Notes under the pieces: generated by a model
Database searches by the model: none
Seen by the model: only the letters and a program-made list of their open reading frames with translations
What the model was told of the DNA's origin: nothing
Made by a program: the position numbers and the translations under genes
Part shown: one piece after another, positions 10,569 through 24,930 of the stretch
Position numbering within the stretch: the first letter of the stretch is position 1
How the letters are laid out: the number at the start of each line of letters is the position of its first letter
NCBI RefSeq assembly: GCF_003369915.1
Contig: NW_022881614.1
Coordinates: 15,354,336 to 15,418,335, forward strand
Direction of reading: 5' to 3'
Source of the DNA: Drosophila miranda
Taxonomy: Eukaryota; Arthropoda; Insecta; Diptera; Drosophilidae
Length of the DNA stretch: 64,000 bases

Positions 10569-13500
10569 CTATTCTGCGTTTTTAGTTTTCTCGTATCGTC
10601 GAAATTGTGGATGCCACAGTTTTTCTCCTTTTGGGGGGCGGAAGTGGGCGGGGCAAAGTTTTGAAATATTCTTGTAGCAGTGACATATCACAGAAGTCTG
10701 GATCCAAAACATCGTTGCTCTAGCTCTTATAGTCTTTGAGCACTAGGCGCTGAAGGGGACGGACAGACGGACGGACGGACAGACGGACGGACGGACAGAC
10801 GGACAGACAGACATGGCTCAATCGACTCGGCTATTGATGCTGATCAAGAATATATATACTTTATGGGGTCGGAAACGATTCCTTCTGGACGTTACACACA
10901 TCCACTTTTACCACAAATCTAATATACCCCAATACTCATTTTGAGTATCGGGTATAAAAAGAGAAAAAACTGCCATATCGAACGTCTCGGTAACGGGAGA
11001 GTATGACGTGGTAGTGGTACTCATGTAGGGCATCCGCTTACCTGGGCATTGACCGACTTTCCAGATAAGGCACAAACGTCTTTGATCCGTATGCGTTCCA
11101 TGGGACAGCAGGGTCTGAAAGATACACGTGGAGGGATCATATTAATATCGCCTGGGGTTTGGTGGTGGAGCTCGAGGCATGCAATGCAATGCAGTGGGAA
11201 ACTCGCACAAAAGATCATCATGCAAAACGACAAAGTAGCAACAATAAGAACAACAGTGGTTTTGTTCAGCAAAAAGCGCGGTAACTGAACAACAAATAAA
11301 GCCGAGCATGGCAACAGAGCAGAGCAGAGGGCACAACGGTGCGTATAAGCGATTAGTATTAATTGCATCTTCAGCCAAATCCGTATCTGTAGATACATCT
11401 GTGCGATGACGTGTGTAGATACGCAGATTCTTACCGATCCATTAAGAAAACTCTCAATTCATGAATAAAACTCTGGACTTTCGTAGGTCCAGACTTTACT
11501 TTAGCTCCACTTTTACACCACATGAAATTCAAATTCGGACGGAGCAACCCTCAAACCACTTCGGAAGCTATCCAGACAGTTTTTGTCTTGTAGACTACTG
11601 CCGAATGCCGATGTTGCTGACTGCACACAACTATCAGACGAGCGACAAGGTTTTCCCTTATCCCTTCCCTTTTTTGTTGGTTTTCGGTGGCACAAACTGA
11701 TATTCGGACTTTTATTTTGATTTGGTTTTATCAGCACAATTTGTGTGTTTCTGTCTGGCCCGTGGGTCTGGCCTGTGTCCGGCCCCCTAAAGCTCTCTGA
11801 CTATTGACCTTTTCGAGAATGTAAATAAGTTGAAATAATGACAGCACGCTCTGATGGGAAAAGGGCCTGTCTCGGCCACTGACTGACTGAGAGAGAGAGA
11901 CTGAGAGATACTGAGAGATGGTGAGAGAAAGATGATGAGAGTGATAGACTGGGAGAGATCTGCACCCTGTCTTGCGGAGTTAGTTAGACTTGGCAAACAA
12001 CACGCTTACCTGCCTGATCGCAAGTGGGTGGCTCGAAGTAGAGGCCGGGCTTCAGGGGGTTCTCCTCGTCGTCATGGACCTCGATCATCAGCATCCCCAC
12101 AACGCTGGGGAGCAGCTGCTGGGGCTGCTGCTGGCGCTGCTGTTGCTCCCAGTAGGCCAGGGCGCACTTAACGTCAATCTCTACCCATCCGGTCACGCTG
12201 CTGCTGAACATGGTGGTGTTGCAGGTGCGCTTCTTGCGCTCTGTGGAAGAGGGGAATCCTGGCTTAGAGGGACGGTACTGACAGCCGTAATCCCCGCTAG
12301 CTACACACCTAACTTACGTTTCTTCTTCTGCTGGTGCACAATAGAGACCGTCACACGAATCTGGGGACCCACCTCCGCCTGGTCGGGGCAGAGTGTGGCC
12401 GTGGGCTGCGATGTGCTCTCCGCTTGGCCCTGGCTCTGGCTCTGGCTGGGACTTTGTCCGGGATAGGTCTTGTAGAGACGCAGGAGGGCACTGCTCGGGC
12501 GGTCGCCGTTGTGGTCGAACACGCTGCTGGCGAACTGCAGGGTCAAGTTGTTGGCCTGCTGCCAGTTGGGAATGCTCATCTCCGCATTGCAGATGGGGTA
12601 GCCGGCCTTCTCGGCTGACTTCTTAACATTGGGCTCGTTGGAAATTGCCTTGTGCAGGCGTTTAAAAATCTCGTTCAGTCTGCAAAGAGAAGACGCACAC
12701 TTTTGATAACTGTCACCATTTTGTGCCTTCTGGGCCTATTTCCACTCGTATGCCCCCATACAAGCACTAGCCCATTATTCATAGAATAGTCAATTTAATT
12801 TAGTTCCAGTGTTTATGTAAGACTCTCTTAATTGACATTTGAGCGCTGCCGTCGTTACAGAGGCAAGTCACTTTGTCACAGCTCTCCCCATTCTATTCAA
12901 TTAAGTCAGACAGCAGTGAATAAGCTAATTCTAATCGCCGTTTGTATAGGAGTATTTCGGTTTGACATGGTCTCGAGTTTATTTACGATTAGGATTGAGG
13001 GCAGTAGAGTGGATCCTTCTCAACAAGTAATCCACTATGGAATATTACTGATTATGTACTCTTTTAGGCCGCCCCCACCGCAATCTATCTGATCCACGGA
13101 TCCACGCACTGATTATCATTATTTGTGGGCTTCTAGAAATCGCTTTGTATTGCAAATTTTTTTGGCTTCGAGATAAGCGGCCAACTTAGGACTTTTCAAT
13201 TGAAATAGTTGAGATAAAAGAAGTTCGGTTCACTGGCTACTTAATTGAGCTAATGGATGATAATGCCGCAAGGGCATTGCTATAGTTATAGTTATTTCCG
13301 ATAAGTAAAATTCCGCACTTGAGATATGTACATATCTAAAACAAAGGTATGCCAAAAGAACGCAGCTTTTGCTAAACTGCAAAATAGTTGACCAATTAGT
13401 CATATGAGAGGCTTATCAACAATAACAACTGCCTTGGATTGCCTTATACTAGTACATGTAATAAATCGATTAAAGATGCTATAAATATGCCGACTAACAC

Positions 13501-16500
13501 TAAGCCGCCTACTATCAGAGCCGAGTACTTACTATAGCTAGTACTTATAGTACTATTACTATTGTATAAATGTGAGCTAAATGTGCATGGTGGAGCAGGC
13601 AGACTCGTGTCACTTAAAACCCCATTGAGATCGAGACGGTTCCGTCCCGTCTGTCTACGAGTCTGCTCTGTGGCAGTACAATCATCGTGAATTGGCAGAC
13701 GCAGACGCGGACCAGAGAAAATCAGATTGGGGCAGACAAGACAACAATAGTTATTTAGCTATGATCTAATCTACACACACGCACACACACACACACAAAA
13801 TTGGACAATTGTATATGTCGTCTGGATCGGTAATTGAGACGCGCCTGGCAAAAGTTGATCAAATGACTTTTTCTTTTCATTTCTTTTATTTTACTTTGTT
13901 ATACTTTTTTTGTGATTTTACCCAGGAACAACAATATGCAGACAAAAAATACACACACACACACACAACAACGAGGGGGAACGTTGTGAGTTGCTGCGGA
14001 CACCGCAACTCTACGGTTATACCCGATACTAAGTCAGTATGGCTCTCCTCCGGCAGACGCCGCTAATATTAAACGACACGACAAAGAGTGCGTGCGAGAG
14101 AGACAGAAAATCAGTCTGAGCGTGACGTCGGGCGCTGCGTAGCCACTGCAAATTGATTTGTTCCTATTGGCTATAAAAATGATCTGATCTGATCCAGATT
14201 CAGCAATCTGATAGATATGGTCATTATCTATGATTCTGCGTTTTTAGTTTTCTCGAATGTGCAATATTGTGGATGCAACAGATTTTCGTCCTTTGTGTGG
14301 GCGGAAGGGGGTGGGGCGAAATTTTGAGATACACGTTTTATAGTGAGATCTAACAGGAGTGCGGATACCAAATTTGGTTACTCTGGCCTTAATAGTCTCT
14401 GAGATTTTTGAATATCCCCAGATTTTCGTCCTTTGCGGGGGCGGAAGGGGGTGTGGCGAAATTTTGAAACAAACTCGTCTCGGTCCGATATATTAGGAGT
14501 GTGGATACCAAATTTGGTTGCTCTAGCTTTTGTAGTCTCTGAGATCTAGGCGCTAATGTTTTACTCTAAGCAAAGCCGCCTATGCTACGTGTGTGTTAGA
14601 GAGAGAGACAGGGCGAGAAAAAATGAAATTGTTTTCTTGATGCTGGCTATAATAATGATACGATCCAATTCAGATTCCGCAGTCTTAAAGATATGGTCAT
14701 TCTCTACAATTCTACGTTTTTGGTTTTCTCATATCTTTAAAATTGTGGATGCCACAGATTTTCGTTCTTTGTGGGGGCGGAAGTGGGCGGGGCGAAGTTT
14801 TGAAATATTTTTGTAGCAGTGACATATCACAGAAGTCTGGATCCAAAACATGGGGGCTCTAGCTCTTATAGTCTTTGAGCACTAGGCGCTGAAGGGGACG
14901 GACAGACGGACGGACGGACAGACAGACATGGCTCAATCGACTCGGCTATTGATGCTGATCAAGAATATATATACTTTATGGGGTCGGAAACGATTCCTTC
15001 TGGACGTTACACACATCCACTTTTACCACAAATCTAATATACCCCAATACTCATTTTGAGTATCGGGTATAAAAATCCAATAAATATGCGAAAATAACAT
15101 TAATTTCTTTGGTTATTTGGCATTGCCTGAGGCGCAGTTTGTCTAGCCGAAAAAAATTATGAAACATGTTCGGATCAGGTCGGTTGGCAGTCTCCACCGA
15201 AAGAAACTGAACCAAGTCAAGTCGATTCGAGTCCAGTGGAAACGCCTTTGGCTTATTATGACAGACAGACAGAGAGAGAAAGATACTGTACGGCCATAGA
15301 CTGAGACCAAAATTTGCATTGGCCTCCATTCAAGCTGAGCCTGAAGTTGAGTCTGAGTCTGAAGCTGGGACTAACATTCAAATATCTTTGAATGCATCGC
15401 CTCTGTGTCTGGGTCTGTGGTTTCGCAGTCCGTTGCCTTTGGCCACAGCAGCAGCAGCAGAAACGGCTAGACAGTGTCTCGCCGGTTGCACTTCATTATC
15501 ATGCAACAAACAGTAGTCGGGCAGACGTCGGGCGGCAGTCAGTCAGTCAGTCAGTCAACGACTCAGACCGCGTTGCTTATTAGCCACAAAAGTACGCCTA
15601 CAACTGTTTGCATTCAGCTGCAAGTTTGATGATGGTGGCTGATGATGGGAGGGAGGACAAGTACGAGTACATGTCCAAGCATGTCTGCTCACTGTCTCAA
15701 TATTACTCATACGTAATACGTCGTAGATTTTCCTCTGTCTGGTCTGTGTTCGGAACGGAACGGAACTGCCAAAGCAATCAAATAAGATGAAACAATTTAG
15801 ATATCAGCTGTTATACTCATACGAGTACGACCACCATAAACATTCATATACATACATATATGTTTGAGCCAACATCATGCATTGTAGGCGTATTGTATGT
15901 ATGTGGATACGTAGACGGTCTCGCATAGCAACGACCTACAAAAAGTTCATTAACGGAGTCGGAGCCGGAGTCAGAGCCAGAGCCAGCATGGCCCAGACTG
16001 CTCCCAGACATTTGCCAGACACCGACACCCGGCGGGCGCACGGATGGATGGACGGACGCACACAAAAATACAGAGGTCGCCGCCGACTGCGATGACGACG
16101 GCTGCAACTTGCAACTGTGTGAGCGTAAATATCGCTGTATGAGAGTGTCTGCATTGTGCAGCGGCGTCGCGACAGTTGTACAACAGTATCTGATGGATAC
16201 CACAGATACCATTGATAGATTTCCGTCTGAAAGATGTCTGTGGAAGCATCTCATTTGTATGGGCCATATATGCAGCGATAATATCTCACGGGTACCATTG
16301 AGATGGGTTCCCTCCTAGATGCTCATTTGCACTAGATGCTTGGCATTGATTGGCATTTATGGCGATACAACAGATTAATAAAGACTTTAAATTTTACAAT
16401 CTTCCTTTTTCTTGTCGATCGAGCATGGGAACATTATTCTTCCATTAATGTAAAATAATTAATAAAATATTTAAAATCAAAGCAACACGTGTGGAAAAAT

Positions 16501-17057
16501 TAGCTTCAGAATTGTAATTTATAATGTTTATAGATACGTATTTATTCTCTGCTCGATTTAAGATTTCTGCATTCGGGTAAATCATGTTATAGAGGCATCG
16601 AAGCGCAAGATGAACAATTTTCAATAATCTAGAAGTACACGTTTCAATATTTATTTGAAGTGGTTGGCCCCACAATGATTGACAGCCGCTTGGCGAACGC
16701 TTTGACAAGTAAGTCGAAACAGGTACGGTACGGTACTCACCGCTGCGAGGCGACGAGCTCCAGATATTGGTGATTGGAGGACTGGGTGGTCTCGTCCTTC
16801 GTATTGGGATTGCTGCGGTTCTGGATGCTTTGAATTTGCTCCTCGGTCAGGTCGAACATATTTAGGATGGTGCGATTGTAAGGATTCACCACCACCGACT
16901 GGACACCGTCCATGAAGGCGGAGTGGTTGAAGCGGGACGGCGACGCCTGACAGTCCCTGGACATGGACATCAGCATCACCATCAGTATCAGCAGTTGCAG
17001 GAGGAGCACTTGGCTCCTGCTCCGTCCGCACTTCTCACAGCACTTAACACTCGACAT
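9301..17057 (-). CDS. Secreted TGF-beta-prodomain-like protein lacking a cystine-knot ligand (5 exons, 468 aa)
   Basis: Exons on the minus strand: 16741-17057, 12318-12679, 12010-12240, 11042-11114 and 9301-9724. All junctions are GT-AG, phases match and the total is 469 codons with stop. The start at 17057 is chosen because it puts a hydrophobic signal peptide (LLLQLLILMVMLMSM) right after a short basic N-terminus; an in-frame ATG lies 42 nt upstream. Residues of about 120-285 look like a TGF-beta-family prodomain: a strand ending in ALLRLYK, a second ending in IRVTVSIV, a basic RKKR stretch, then GWVEIDVKCALAYWEQQ and VVGMLMIEV. What follows has one cysteine only, so no cystine-knot growth factor is present. 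The C-terminus is acidic and then His-rich (HHHKHHHHLMAHKQD). The prodomain call is by pattern. A secreted binding partner or inhibitor of a ligand is speculation. Confidence 0.75.
9978..10960 (+). mobile_element. DINE-1/INE-1-like Helentron copy in intron 4 of the prodomain gene
   Basis: It has both family termini (CGAGGGGGAACG at 9978; TGAGTATCGGGTATAAAAA at 10960), the GA-rich block at 10462-10486 and a (GACGGACAGACGG) microsatellite at 10757-10812. It lies in sense opposite to the gene and leaves the splice sites at 9724 and 11042 intact. Confidence 0.88.
11115..12009. other. Intron 3 of the prodomain gene with a GA-rich tract
   Basis: No second gene is supported. A GA-rich run occupies about 11889-11948 on the plus strand (CT-rich in the transcript). 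Confidence 0.5.
13972..15075 (+). mobile_element. DINE-1/INE-1-like Helentron copy in intron 1 of the prodomain gene
   Basis: A complete ~1.1-kb copy with both subterminal motifs, the GA-rich block (14597-14620), the microsatellite and the 3' hairpin. It inserted beside an (AC)n run ending ACACACAACAA. The rest of the intron (12680-13971 and 15076-16740) shows only low-complexity AC, CAG and CAGT runs and no supported gene. Confidence 0.88.
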
Positions 17058-20000
17058 CTTTCTATTCTTTTTTAATTCGAAGTCAAATCGATTTGGCAAA
17101 TGTGTGGCAATCGAAGGTTTATTTATTGTTTTCAGGCACTTCTGGATCCCGTATCTATAACTTTTCGGACATTTTCCCTCCTACACAATTTTCACTGGAA
17201 TTGCATCTTTGGTTCGTATGTGTGTAGGAAGTGTAGGTATATCTTGTTTTTTTCGCTTAAAACTGCTTTCGAACTGAACTATGTATTTATTTTGTTAATT
17301 TGATTTTTGTTTCTGACTCTCCCGCTGGTTTTTTTTTAGCTTAGCTTCTCGATGTGTTCGCTCTAAGAACCAAGTATGAAGTGATTTGCGCGAGTCGTTT
17401 TTTTAGTCTTAAATAAAAATTTGGTTGTGCCGGGCATATCTACTTTGTTATGGTCGTAAACGCTGCGTTGCTGCCAACACTGCAAGAAATTGCAGCTGGC
17501 TCTGCCCTGCCGTCGGGGCTCATATTCGTTAAAAGTCACCTAAGTGAGTGTGGAATACGTAAATTTTGCATATTCAATTATTCTATTCTTCACTGACACG
17601 TTTCATGAATTAGAGCATGATTCCGAAACTCTGTTTGGGTTCAAAGACATATACAAACTTATATGCATATGAACCAATTTATTAACTATTAAATTGTAAT
17701 AATAATTAGATTCATACATTTCGTTGCTTAATCGCGCAGTGTAATTTACTCGTGTACTTTGGCTGATTGTTCGGCTGCCATTCGGCACTGGCGTCGTCGA
17801 CCAATCAACGTTGCCTGAGGATCTGCCGGCGCAGATGGAGTGATGTCTTTGTGTGTGTATGTGTAGGTGTGTATCTGTGCCGCCGGCAGTGTAATTGTAT
17901 CTGTATCCGTATCTGTGGGCTCGCGACACGGCTTATCGCGCGTACCATAGAAAGAAAGCGATATTTCTGGTCATAACCATTGTGGCATAGAGGTAGGTTT
18001 GCTTGCTTCAAGACACATTTCAATAACTCTCCCTACTATCAGCCCCAAATCATTTTGTTTTGCTCGTAACTATGACCCAGGAGACCAACTTCAAACACTA
18101 CTTCAAGCAAATAGTAGAGTAAATGCTTGGACTTCAATCCCCATACAAATAATTTGAAAAGATTCGGGTCGACCGCACAATTAGTTTTGACTTAATCAAA
18201 TTGTTTTGATACTCAACTTGTATCTGTTATCACTGTGGTGAGGTTCCCAGTTTGTACTTTCGGAGGACACATACTATAAGATTTATACACGAGTAGGTGT
18301 GTATAGTAAATTAGTATTTTCTTTGCTCGTCGCTCAGTTTAGATGCGCGTAGATTGCGCCGCTCTCGAAAAGTGCGTGGTTCATCAGTTGAGACCTGAAT
18401 TAGGCGGATATATCCTATTAGAGGTGCGTGGTGCGTGGTGCCTGGTACCGTACTAAAACGGCCCCCCATTTTTACCTCAGAAGGCCCTGCATCCCCTAGG
18501 CTTAGCTTATCGACGTATTGGATAGGATCTCGTACGAGTATCCCTCAAGAACAGAATGCTCTGTCAATTTGCATACGGAAATCAAAACAGCGAGACTTCA
18601 AGGACGTTCCTGATTTATTTATTTATTTACTTTTGTTGTTGCAACATCTAAACATCATCATCATTATCCTCATCGCCATCCCCATCTCCATCATCATCAT
18701 CAAAATGATCAACGTTTCGTCGTCTGTACCAAAATTGAATTTCTAAATGATTGTATAATTTGAATTACTTTATGAAGTCTGGATTTCTTACCGTCTGCTC
18801 GTGTCTCCGTCTGCCTCGACCGTCCGTCTGTCCGTCAGTCCATCCATCCGATATGTATTTTATGTCTACACATCGCTTAAGCTTCGAATGAAACACCTAC
18901 AGAGGACACATGGGGAGGAGGAGGAGGAGGCGGAGGAGGCCGAGACCCCAGACGGGTATGAGACTCCCAGACGGCGACTGTTATGTAAAATTGCAATCGC
19001 ATCAAATGCTCCGAATCATAATCCCACTCCCCGAAAAAAAAGACGGAACAAATACAATAAAACACTCGTATGGAACGGAACGAAGCAAGCTCCCTTGTCA
19101 CCAGGTTTATATAATAATGTTTGTTGACTCGCCCGACTATTCGAATTCGGACAGAATTTGTCCCACTTTGGGGACAATGTAGACGCGATAATCAAAACAC
19201 CCACGAAAATAAACACCAGACCGAAAGTACAGACATCGACAAGAAGATACCGAAATATGAATATATATAAGCGATTGGAATACGAAATGAGTCCTGTCAA
19301 AACTAAGACAGAATTTGGTTTAAGTTTTTGATTTTTCATTAACTTTTCAAGGCTGATCGCAAACCATCCCGAACCACACAATGGCACTCTTCCATCCCAG
19401 TAATTGGCAGTTTGTTGTGCTTTTCTTTTGATCTTGATCGATGATCGATGGACATCGGATCCGGACCACGCTTTTTGGCATTTCTCTGAGCTTTTTGTCA
19501 AAACCAATTTTCTGTCGAATTCGTACTACGAGTATGCCTCACGGTCGGACCACTTTGGGCAGCTTTATTTTAAACGGTAGCCGGCAATGGCGATTGCGCC
19601 GCCAATGAGCAACAATTCCGTCCGCATATCTGCAGGTGCGTGTTTGCACGTGGGGGGCGCCGCTTAACACCGGTAGCACCCGCAGCACCACTATCAGCAC
19701 CACCTTCCCCCCTATCATCTCCACCTGTCCAAAACATTTGGCTGCACGATCGGTCGTTAATCGATTGCTAACACTTAAATTTGAAGTGATTGCAAGACTG
19801 CCATCGGACAAACACCAGCTGAATAGTTACAAGTTGGCACTTGAGTTCTGGCACCTTTCTATAATTAAGCCCCCCACAATTAGGGGGGCCTTAAAGATGA
19901 TAAGGCAAGGTGTTTTAGGTCTACCTGCTTATCGGAGCAGAAGCGTGATTGAACTAGACAAAAATAGTACAGCGCTTAGTAGAACATCGACCATGGTGTG

Positions 20001-23000
20001 ACCTCTGCAAGCTGCGATAGCGACTCGAAACGCTCTCTTTTCAGTATGGTATGTCTTGAGCAACACTCTAAGATTTTAATATTTGGACGTTGATATGCAA
20101 TGACTGCATCTTTCAAGTGGCGATGCAATTACTGCACCATCAAGTGGCCGGTGTGGCACCAGCAGAAGGCAGTTACGCGCGGATCCCAGGCAAAACGCAG
20201 CCATCCTCCCGCCCAACCGACCGAGGGGCGCTGCCGCATGAAGCGCGGCGCGTAGCCGAACCGAACGCGATCATGCAGGACAGATAGCTGTTAGATTAAT
20301 ATGCAAACCACAAATACTATATGCCTGCCTGCCGCTAATTACGAGGAATCATTCACTCATAATCGAATTGAATACCACTCAAATTAATTGACATGTGACA
20401 AGCAGATTACATTATTCTGTTATGTGTCGACTTTTATCGGATCGGTAGAAAATTCCGTGATTTTTGTTTACTTGGAGCTTCTCAGATTAAATAAATTTGA
20501 CATTACCAATCCTTTCCAAACGGTTCAATACTGTAAGACCCAACAGATGATTTATCGGCTCGCATTTAAAGACTTTCTTATCTATACATTTTCAGTCTGA
20601 CATAAAGTTTATTGAGGAAGCATCGCAAAACTATTATAGCTGCAAATCATCAGATTAGTTAGTTGCAGAGTCCAACATGCGACGATATGACCTTGAAAGA
20701 TCATAAGATACCGTTGACAATGTTTGTGACCACTTATAGTAGGCACCACAATTCATTAGAATCAATGCTCGCATCAATAATATACAATACGAGTATATTC
20801 GCAATGAAAGATAAAATGTGGGGACCCCAAATTGCATAATACCCGTGTTATTGGAGAGCGTATTCACTCCTGACAATCCCCGTGGACATTAATTATGCAA
20901 GTACTGAAAGAAAATTATTTAACCATCAATATAACACGTAATTAACATAATTGTCCCTCACCCCTAGGCTGGGCGATGCATGAGGGATCACAAAATCATC
21001 AAACTACTGGCAGTCTCTTGGTCTCTTTCGGTCGCACCATCAGGCCAGAAGACAACAGAAGCAACAGATTAGAGCGCATCGAGACGGAGAGGAGAACATT
21101 CCCTGGAGGTGGAGCGCGGACTTGTGGCAGGTCTATTAAAAATACATGACGTTCGGCAGGCACCGAACCAGACGTGTCAAGATATCAGACCCAGACTCCA
21201 GTCCCTGTCCCCGTGCCCGTAGCAGTACCCATCTAAGACGCTGCTACATATCTCGACACACTTGTGTTAGTACATATGCATATTGGTTAGTTAGCTGCTT
21301 GATGGTCGAGCAAGCTCCGAGGGTGTTACCATGTCGGTGCTCTCGGCCACTGGTGCCGGTTGTTGTTGCCGCTTGACCGCTCCGGCTCCCGGTGCACCCG
21401 CCAAATGCAGATGCCGTGATTGTTGTCTCAGATTGCATTTGGAATGCAAAGACCAGAAGCCAATTTGTTATTGTGTGGTTGGTTGTCGCTGCTACCGTTC
21501 AGTTTCAGCCGCTTCTTGGGCTGAGACTGCTGTTTTCGACCTACCCTGCCATAAGAATAGAGTACCAACATTGGTTATTCTGCTCTGTTAGTGGGATCCG
21601 ATCCTCTGAAAGTGAATAATTTTAACTTAAATCATAATAGGTACGGCATATCATTCAAATGACGTTCAAAATTGGTGAAACGATGCTTTGTTTATCACTT
21701 AAGCATTATTCAAATATATTATATTATGGTTGATTCGATTAGGGTACAAATGCTTCGCTATAAATAAGTTGTAGCTGCCTTTGGGCTTACTCTTGAATGT
21801 TATTAATTTTGTAAGCGAATTTTCGTTTTCGGTTTTTAGGACTTTCGCGTGCCGTCGTTTGGCTTCTGTTGATGTTTCGGCCCAGCCCCTTTCCAGTCAG
21901 ATCCAGATCTCAACTGTAGATGGAGACGGAGGCATGGACCAGAACCAGAACCAGGACCGAGACCGAGACGAAGACCCCGAGCCTGACAGTTCGTCGCAGT
22001 GGCAGAGGCTGTGGCAGCAGGCACAAGTAATGTTGATGTTGGCATTTAACCAGGCGTGTGTTGTAGTCGCGTCTTGTCGATTGTCAAAATTGACAATGAA
22101 TGCGTTTGCCAGGAGATGGCGATTGGGGATGGCGACGGGACAGAGACTGATGGAGATGGTTATGGAAATGGAGATGGAGATGGGGCAGAGACTGAGACTG
22201 AGGCTGACCCAGCCATGTGTGGAGACAAGTGCATGTCTCTCTTGTCTGCAGTTTGTCTGGAGACCGCCGCAGAACAGACAGTTGCTGCTGTCGATGTCGA
22301 TGCTTCTGTCCTTAACTGACGTAGATGCAGATGCAGATGCGACGCAGTTGCTGCTGCTGTTTTGTGTTGTTTGTTGCATCCAAATATGGACCATGGCTGG
22401 CCTGGTCTGGTCTGGTCTGGCCGCTGTGGCTCTGTCCTGCAGTGGCAGTGGCAGGTGAAGCAGCAGCACTCAGCGCAGGCAGGCTCTTTGGATAGTTTGT
22501 GGCTGATGCTGATGCTGCTGCTGCAGTTTCACACATTGCGTTTCGTAAAGTTATTTAAATGATATGCATATGCAATGTAGGAGCTCTTCTGGTGCTCTGT
22601 CGTCCGTTTCGTCGCGTCGCGTCGCGTTGTCTGGTAGCTGTAAACTGAGACTGCGACTGGGACTGGGACTGGGACTGAGACTACGTTTGTCTTGGAGTTT
22701 GCCTTTGCCAGCAATTATGAGCGTCTGGCCGTCTGGCATTTTACAATATTTTTAATTATCTCGTTTTTTTTTCCCCCAAGCACAGATAACCATCGCATAT
22801 TGGAGTTGCTTGTTTTTGAGCCACAACACGCCAAATTGTCGCCGCTGTTAATTGCCATCGGGCCGCCATCTTGTCGGGACTTGTCGATGACTAAGCAAAG
22901 AACGAAACTTGGGCTCCTGGCTGTCTGTTGTCTTACTAACATGGAACGTAAATTAATGCAGATACGAGCAGTCCCCTGTCCTGTCCATGTCCAGACATGG

Positions 23001-24930
23001 CCAAGACAGCCAAGAACCACCACCAATTTGTGGTGTGGTGTGTGGTAGTAAAAGTGAAAAGTAACTCTCAGCCAATGGATCGCCATCGTCACTTTATCTA
23101 TCGAATGAGGCACCTGTCGCCACGCCATCACTATAAGCGGACTGGCCAGACCATTGAGTGATAGAGTCTGCGAATGAGCTTCAGATTCAGCCTCTAAATA
23201 AATAAATCAAGATGCAACCAGGCCGTAAATGGCATAAATGCCTTCCATACCCTAGCAGTCTCCTCTCGTTACGTGATTATATATAGACATGTAGTAGCTG
23301 CTGCACAAGTATAAATAAATATTGTACATACAATCGGTTTTGGGTCTGCAGCATATTTATAAGTACCGCTGGGAAAGGGACTCGATGCCTGGGATGATTG
23401 CGATTGCACGTGCCGGCACGTCAGGATGCCAGACCCTTCCTAGCCCTGCCAAGATGACGATGCCAGGTAGAATGTACGAGTATGTATAAATTGTGGGCCA
23501 GGTAGGCCATAGCTATGGCAATGACATATAAATGAATGAAATGTCGTTTATGGTAATTTTTCCCTGTCCAAGTATGTGCTGCGAGTTTGCGAAACTATGC
23601 CAATGATAGACAACTTTTCCAAATGGGGTTAATAAAATCGAAAAATCTCCGAAATGGGAACACTACTCGGCTATACTCGTATAAGGAGACGTGTGCGCAT
23701 CATACTTGCCCTATTTTAAGTTTAAAACTTTATTTTAGCACATTTTAAATGTTTGTATTCTTTATACAACTTTAAGGTCTTTTGAGGACTCACAATGCAC
23801 AAGAGTCTGTTTAACAGTCTAAGCCTCTTGTTGTTGTTCTACATATATTTAAGCACCTTTTAAAAAATATGGACATTTCCGCCAAAAGATCCACCATGGA
23901 AAAGTCAATAAAACAGATTTCCATTTAAAATATTCCAGATATTATTTTCTAAATTTATTGAAAGTTAACTAATTTACCCAATTACCTCTCTTACATATTG
24001 AACTATCTAAAAAAATCACAGAAAATTAGCCCTGTCTCGGCTAACGGTATAGTTTTTAACTTTTAATAGTTGTAATATATTTTGTAAAGTCTTAGTATAA
24101 AAATATGTTATATATGAAATGAAATGGACTCTTTCATTCCCCTATTTTACATTTTGTCGCACGAATGTAACGTAACGCCAGAATGGAACTTCCCTTATGC
24201 AGTTATTCTCAGATCAGAGGGTTTTTGGCTGTTGTCTTTAGAATGTGACATATTTCTATTAATACTATTAAGACGGGAAATACACTACACGAAAGTACAC
24301 GTCATCTCGAATTCAAATTACAACGTTAAATGTACTGCTTTTTACACAGCTTTAATACATGACAATACATTTTGTTCCCGCCTGAAAGCATGCTTATCAT
24401 ACGAACTTTGTAATCTAGATTTCACTCGAAATAATGTTATTTAGGGTCAATTTTTTCATAGTTTTGAACATATATTCATCTACCTATTATCTCTGGTAGA
24501 AAGATAACCTGTCATCGGGAATAAAAGGGTAAAAAAATCACTTTTAAACAAATTTCAGTAACGGTTTTACTGTGGCGCCACTGAATATGTAGATATTCAT
24601 GTACGAGTGAAAAAAACTACTTCGGTAAAATATGCCACAATTGGATATTGGATATCTATCTATTTAGGTCTCTCGCCTAAGGAACAGGTACAATGTTGGA
24701 CGACTAGCTCGCTTTAAGAAGGGGTAAGATTAATTGAAAAACTATTCGCAATAGACGTGCAAGGTACTAGGTCTAGACTAAATTCAAGGGCAGGCCGGCC
24801 TGCGTGATTGCACGTGCTCTAATACAAGAGAGAGCGATGGGGAAGGCGAAAGAAAGAAAGAGCGGGAGAACGGCTGCATAGGCTGCTACCGCTAGGGAGC
24901 ATATGTACATATGTATGTACATACATACAT
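17058..24930. other. Long region without a supported gene
   Basis: Open frames here overlap on both strands and are made of low-complexity sequence (for example GA/CT-rich hexamers at 21900-22700), so none is called. The part next to 17057 should hold the promoter and 5' UTR of the prodomain gene. One short dispersed repeat lies at 20083-20276. AT-rich DNA dominates 23700-24700. A (ATGT/ACAT)n tract at 24900-24935 marks the insertion site of the LTR element that follows. Confidence 0.5.
20083..20276. repeat. Short dispersed repeat (~194 bp), copy 1
   Basis: Matches 38613-38806 over the full 194 bp with about a dozen substitutions and no obvious gaps. Shared landmarks are TTGGACGTTGA at the left, GGATCCCAGGCAAAACGCAG in the middle and GAGGGGCGCTGCCGCATGA near the right. 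It is GC-richer than its surroundings. I do not recognise the family and see no clear tRNA-like promoter boxes. Confidence 0.7.

Noticed and set aside
15844..16318. Overlapping open frames of 70-136 codons in intron 1 of the prodomain gene
   Set aside because: Several frames overlap on both strands without domains. The sequence is intronic and biased.
21781..22714. Long overlapping open frames on both strands (up to 225 codons)
   Set aside because: They are products of GA/CT-rich low-complexity sequence. Both strands are open at once, the proteins are repetitive (for example MEMEMEMG), and no splice-consistent gene model or domain appears.
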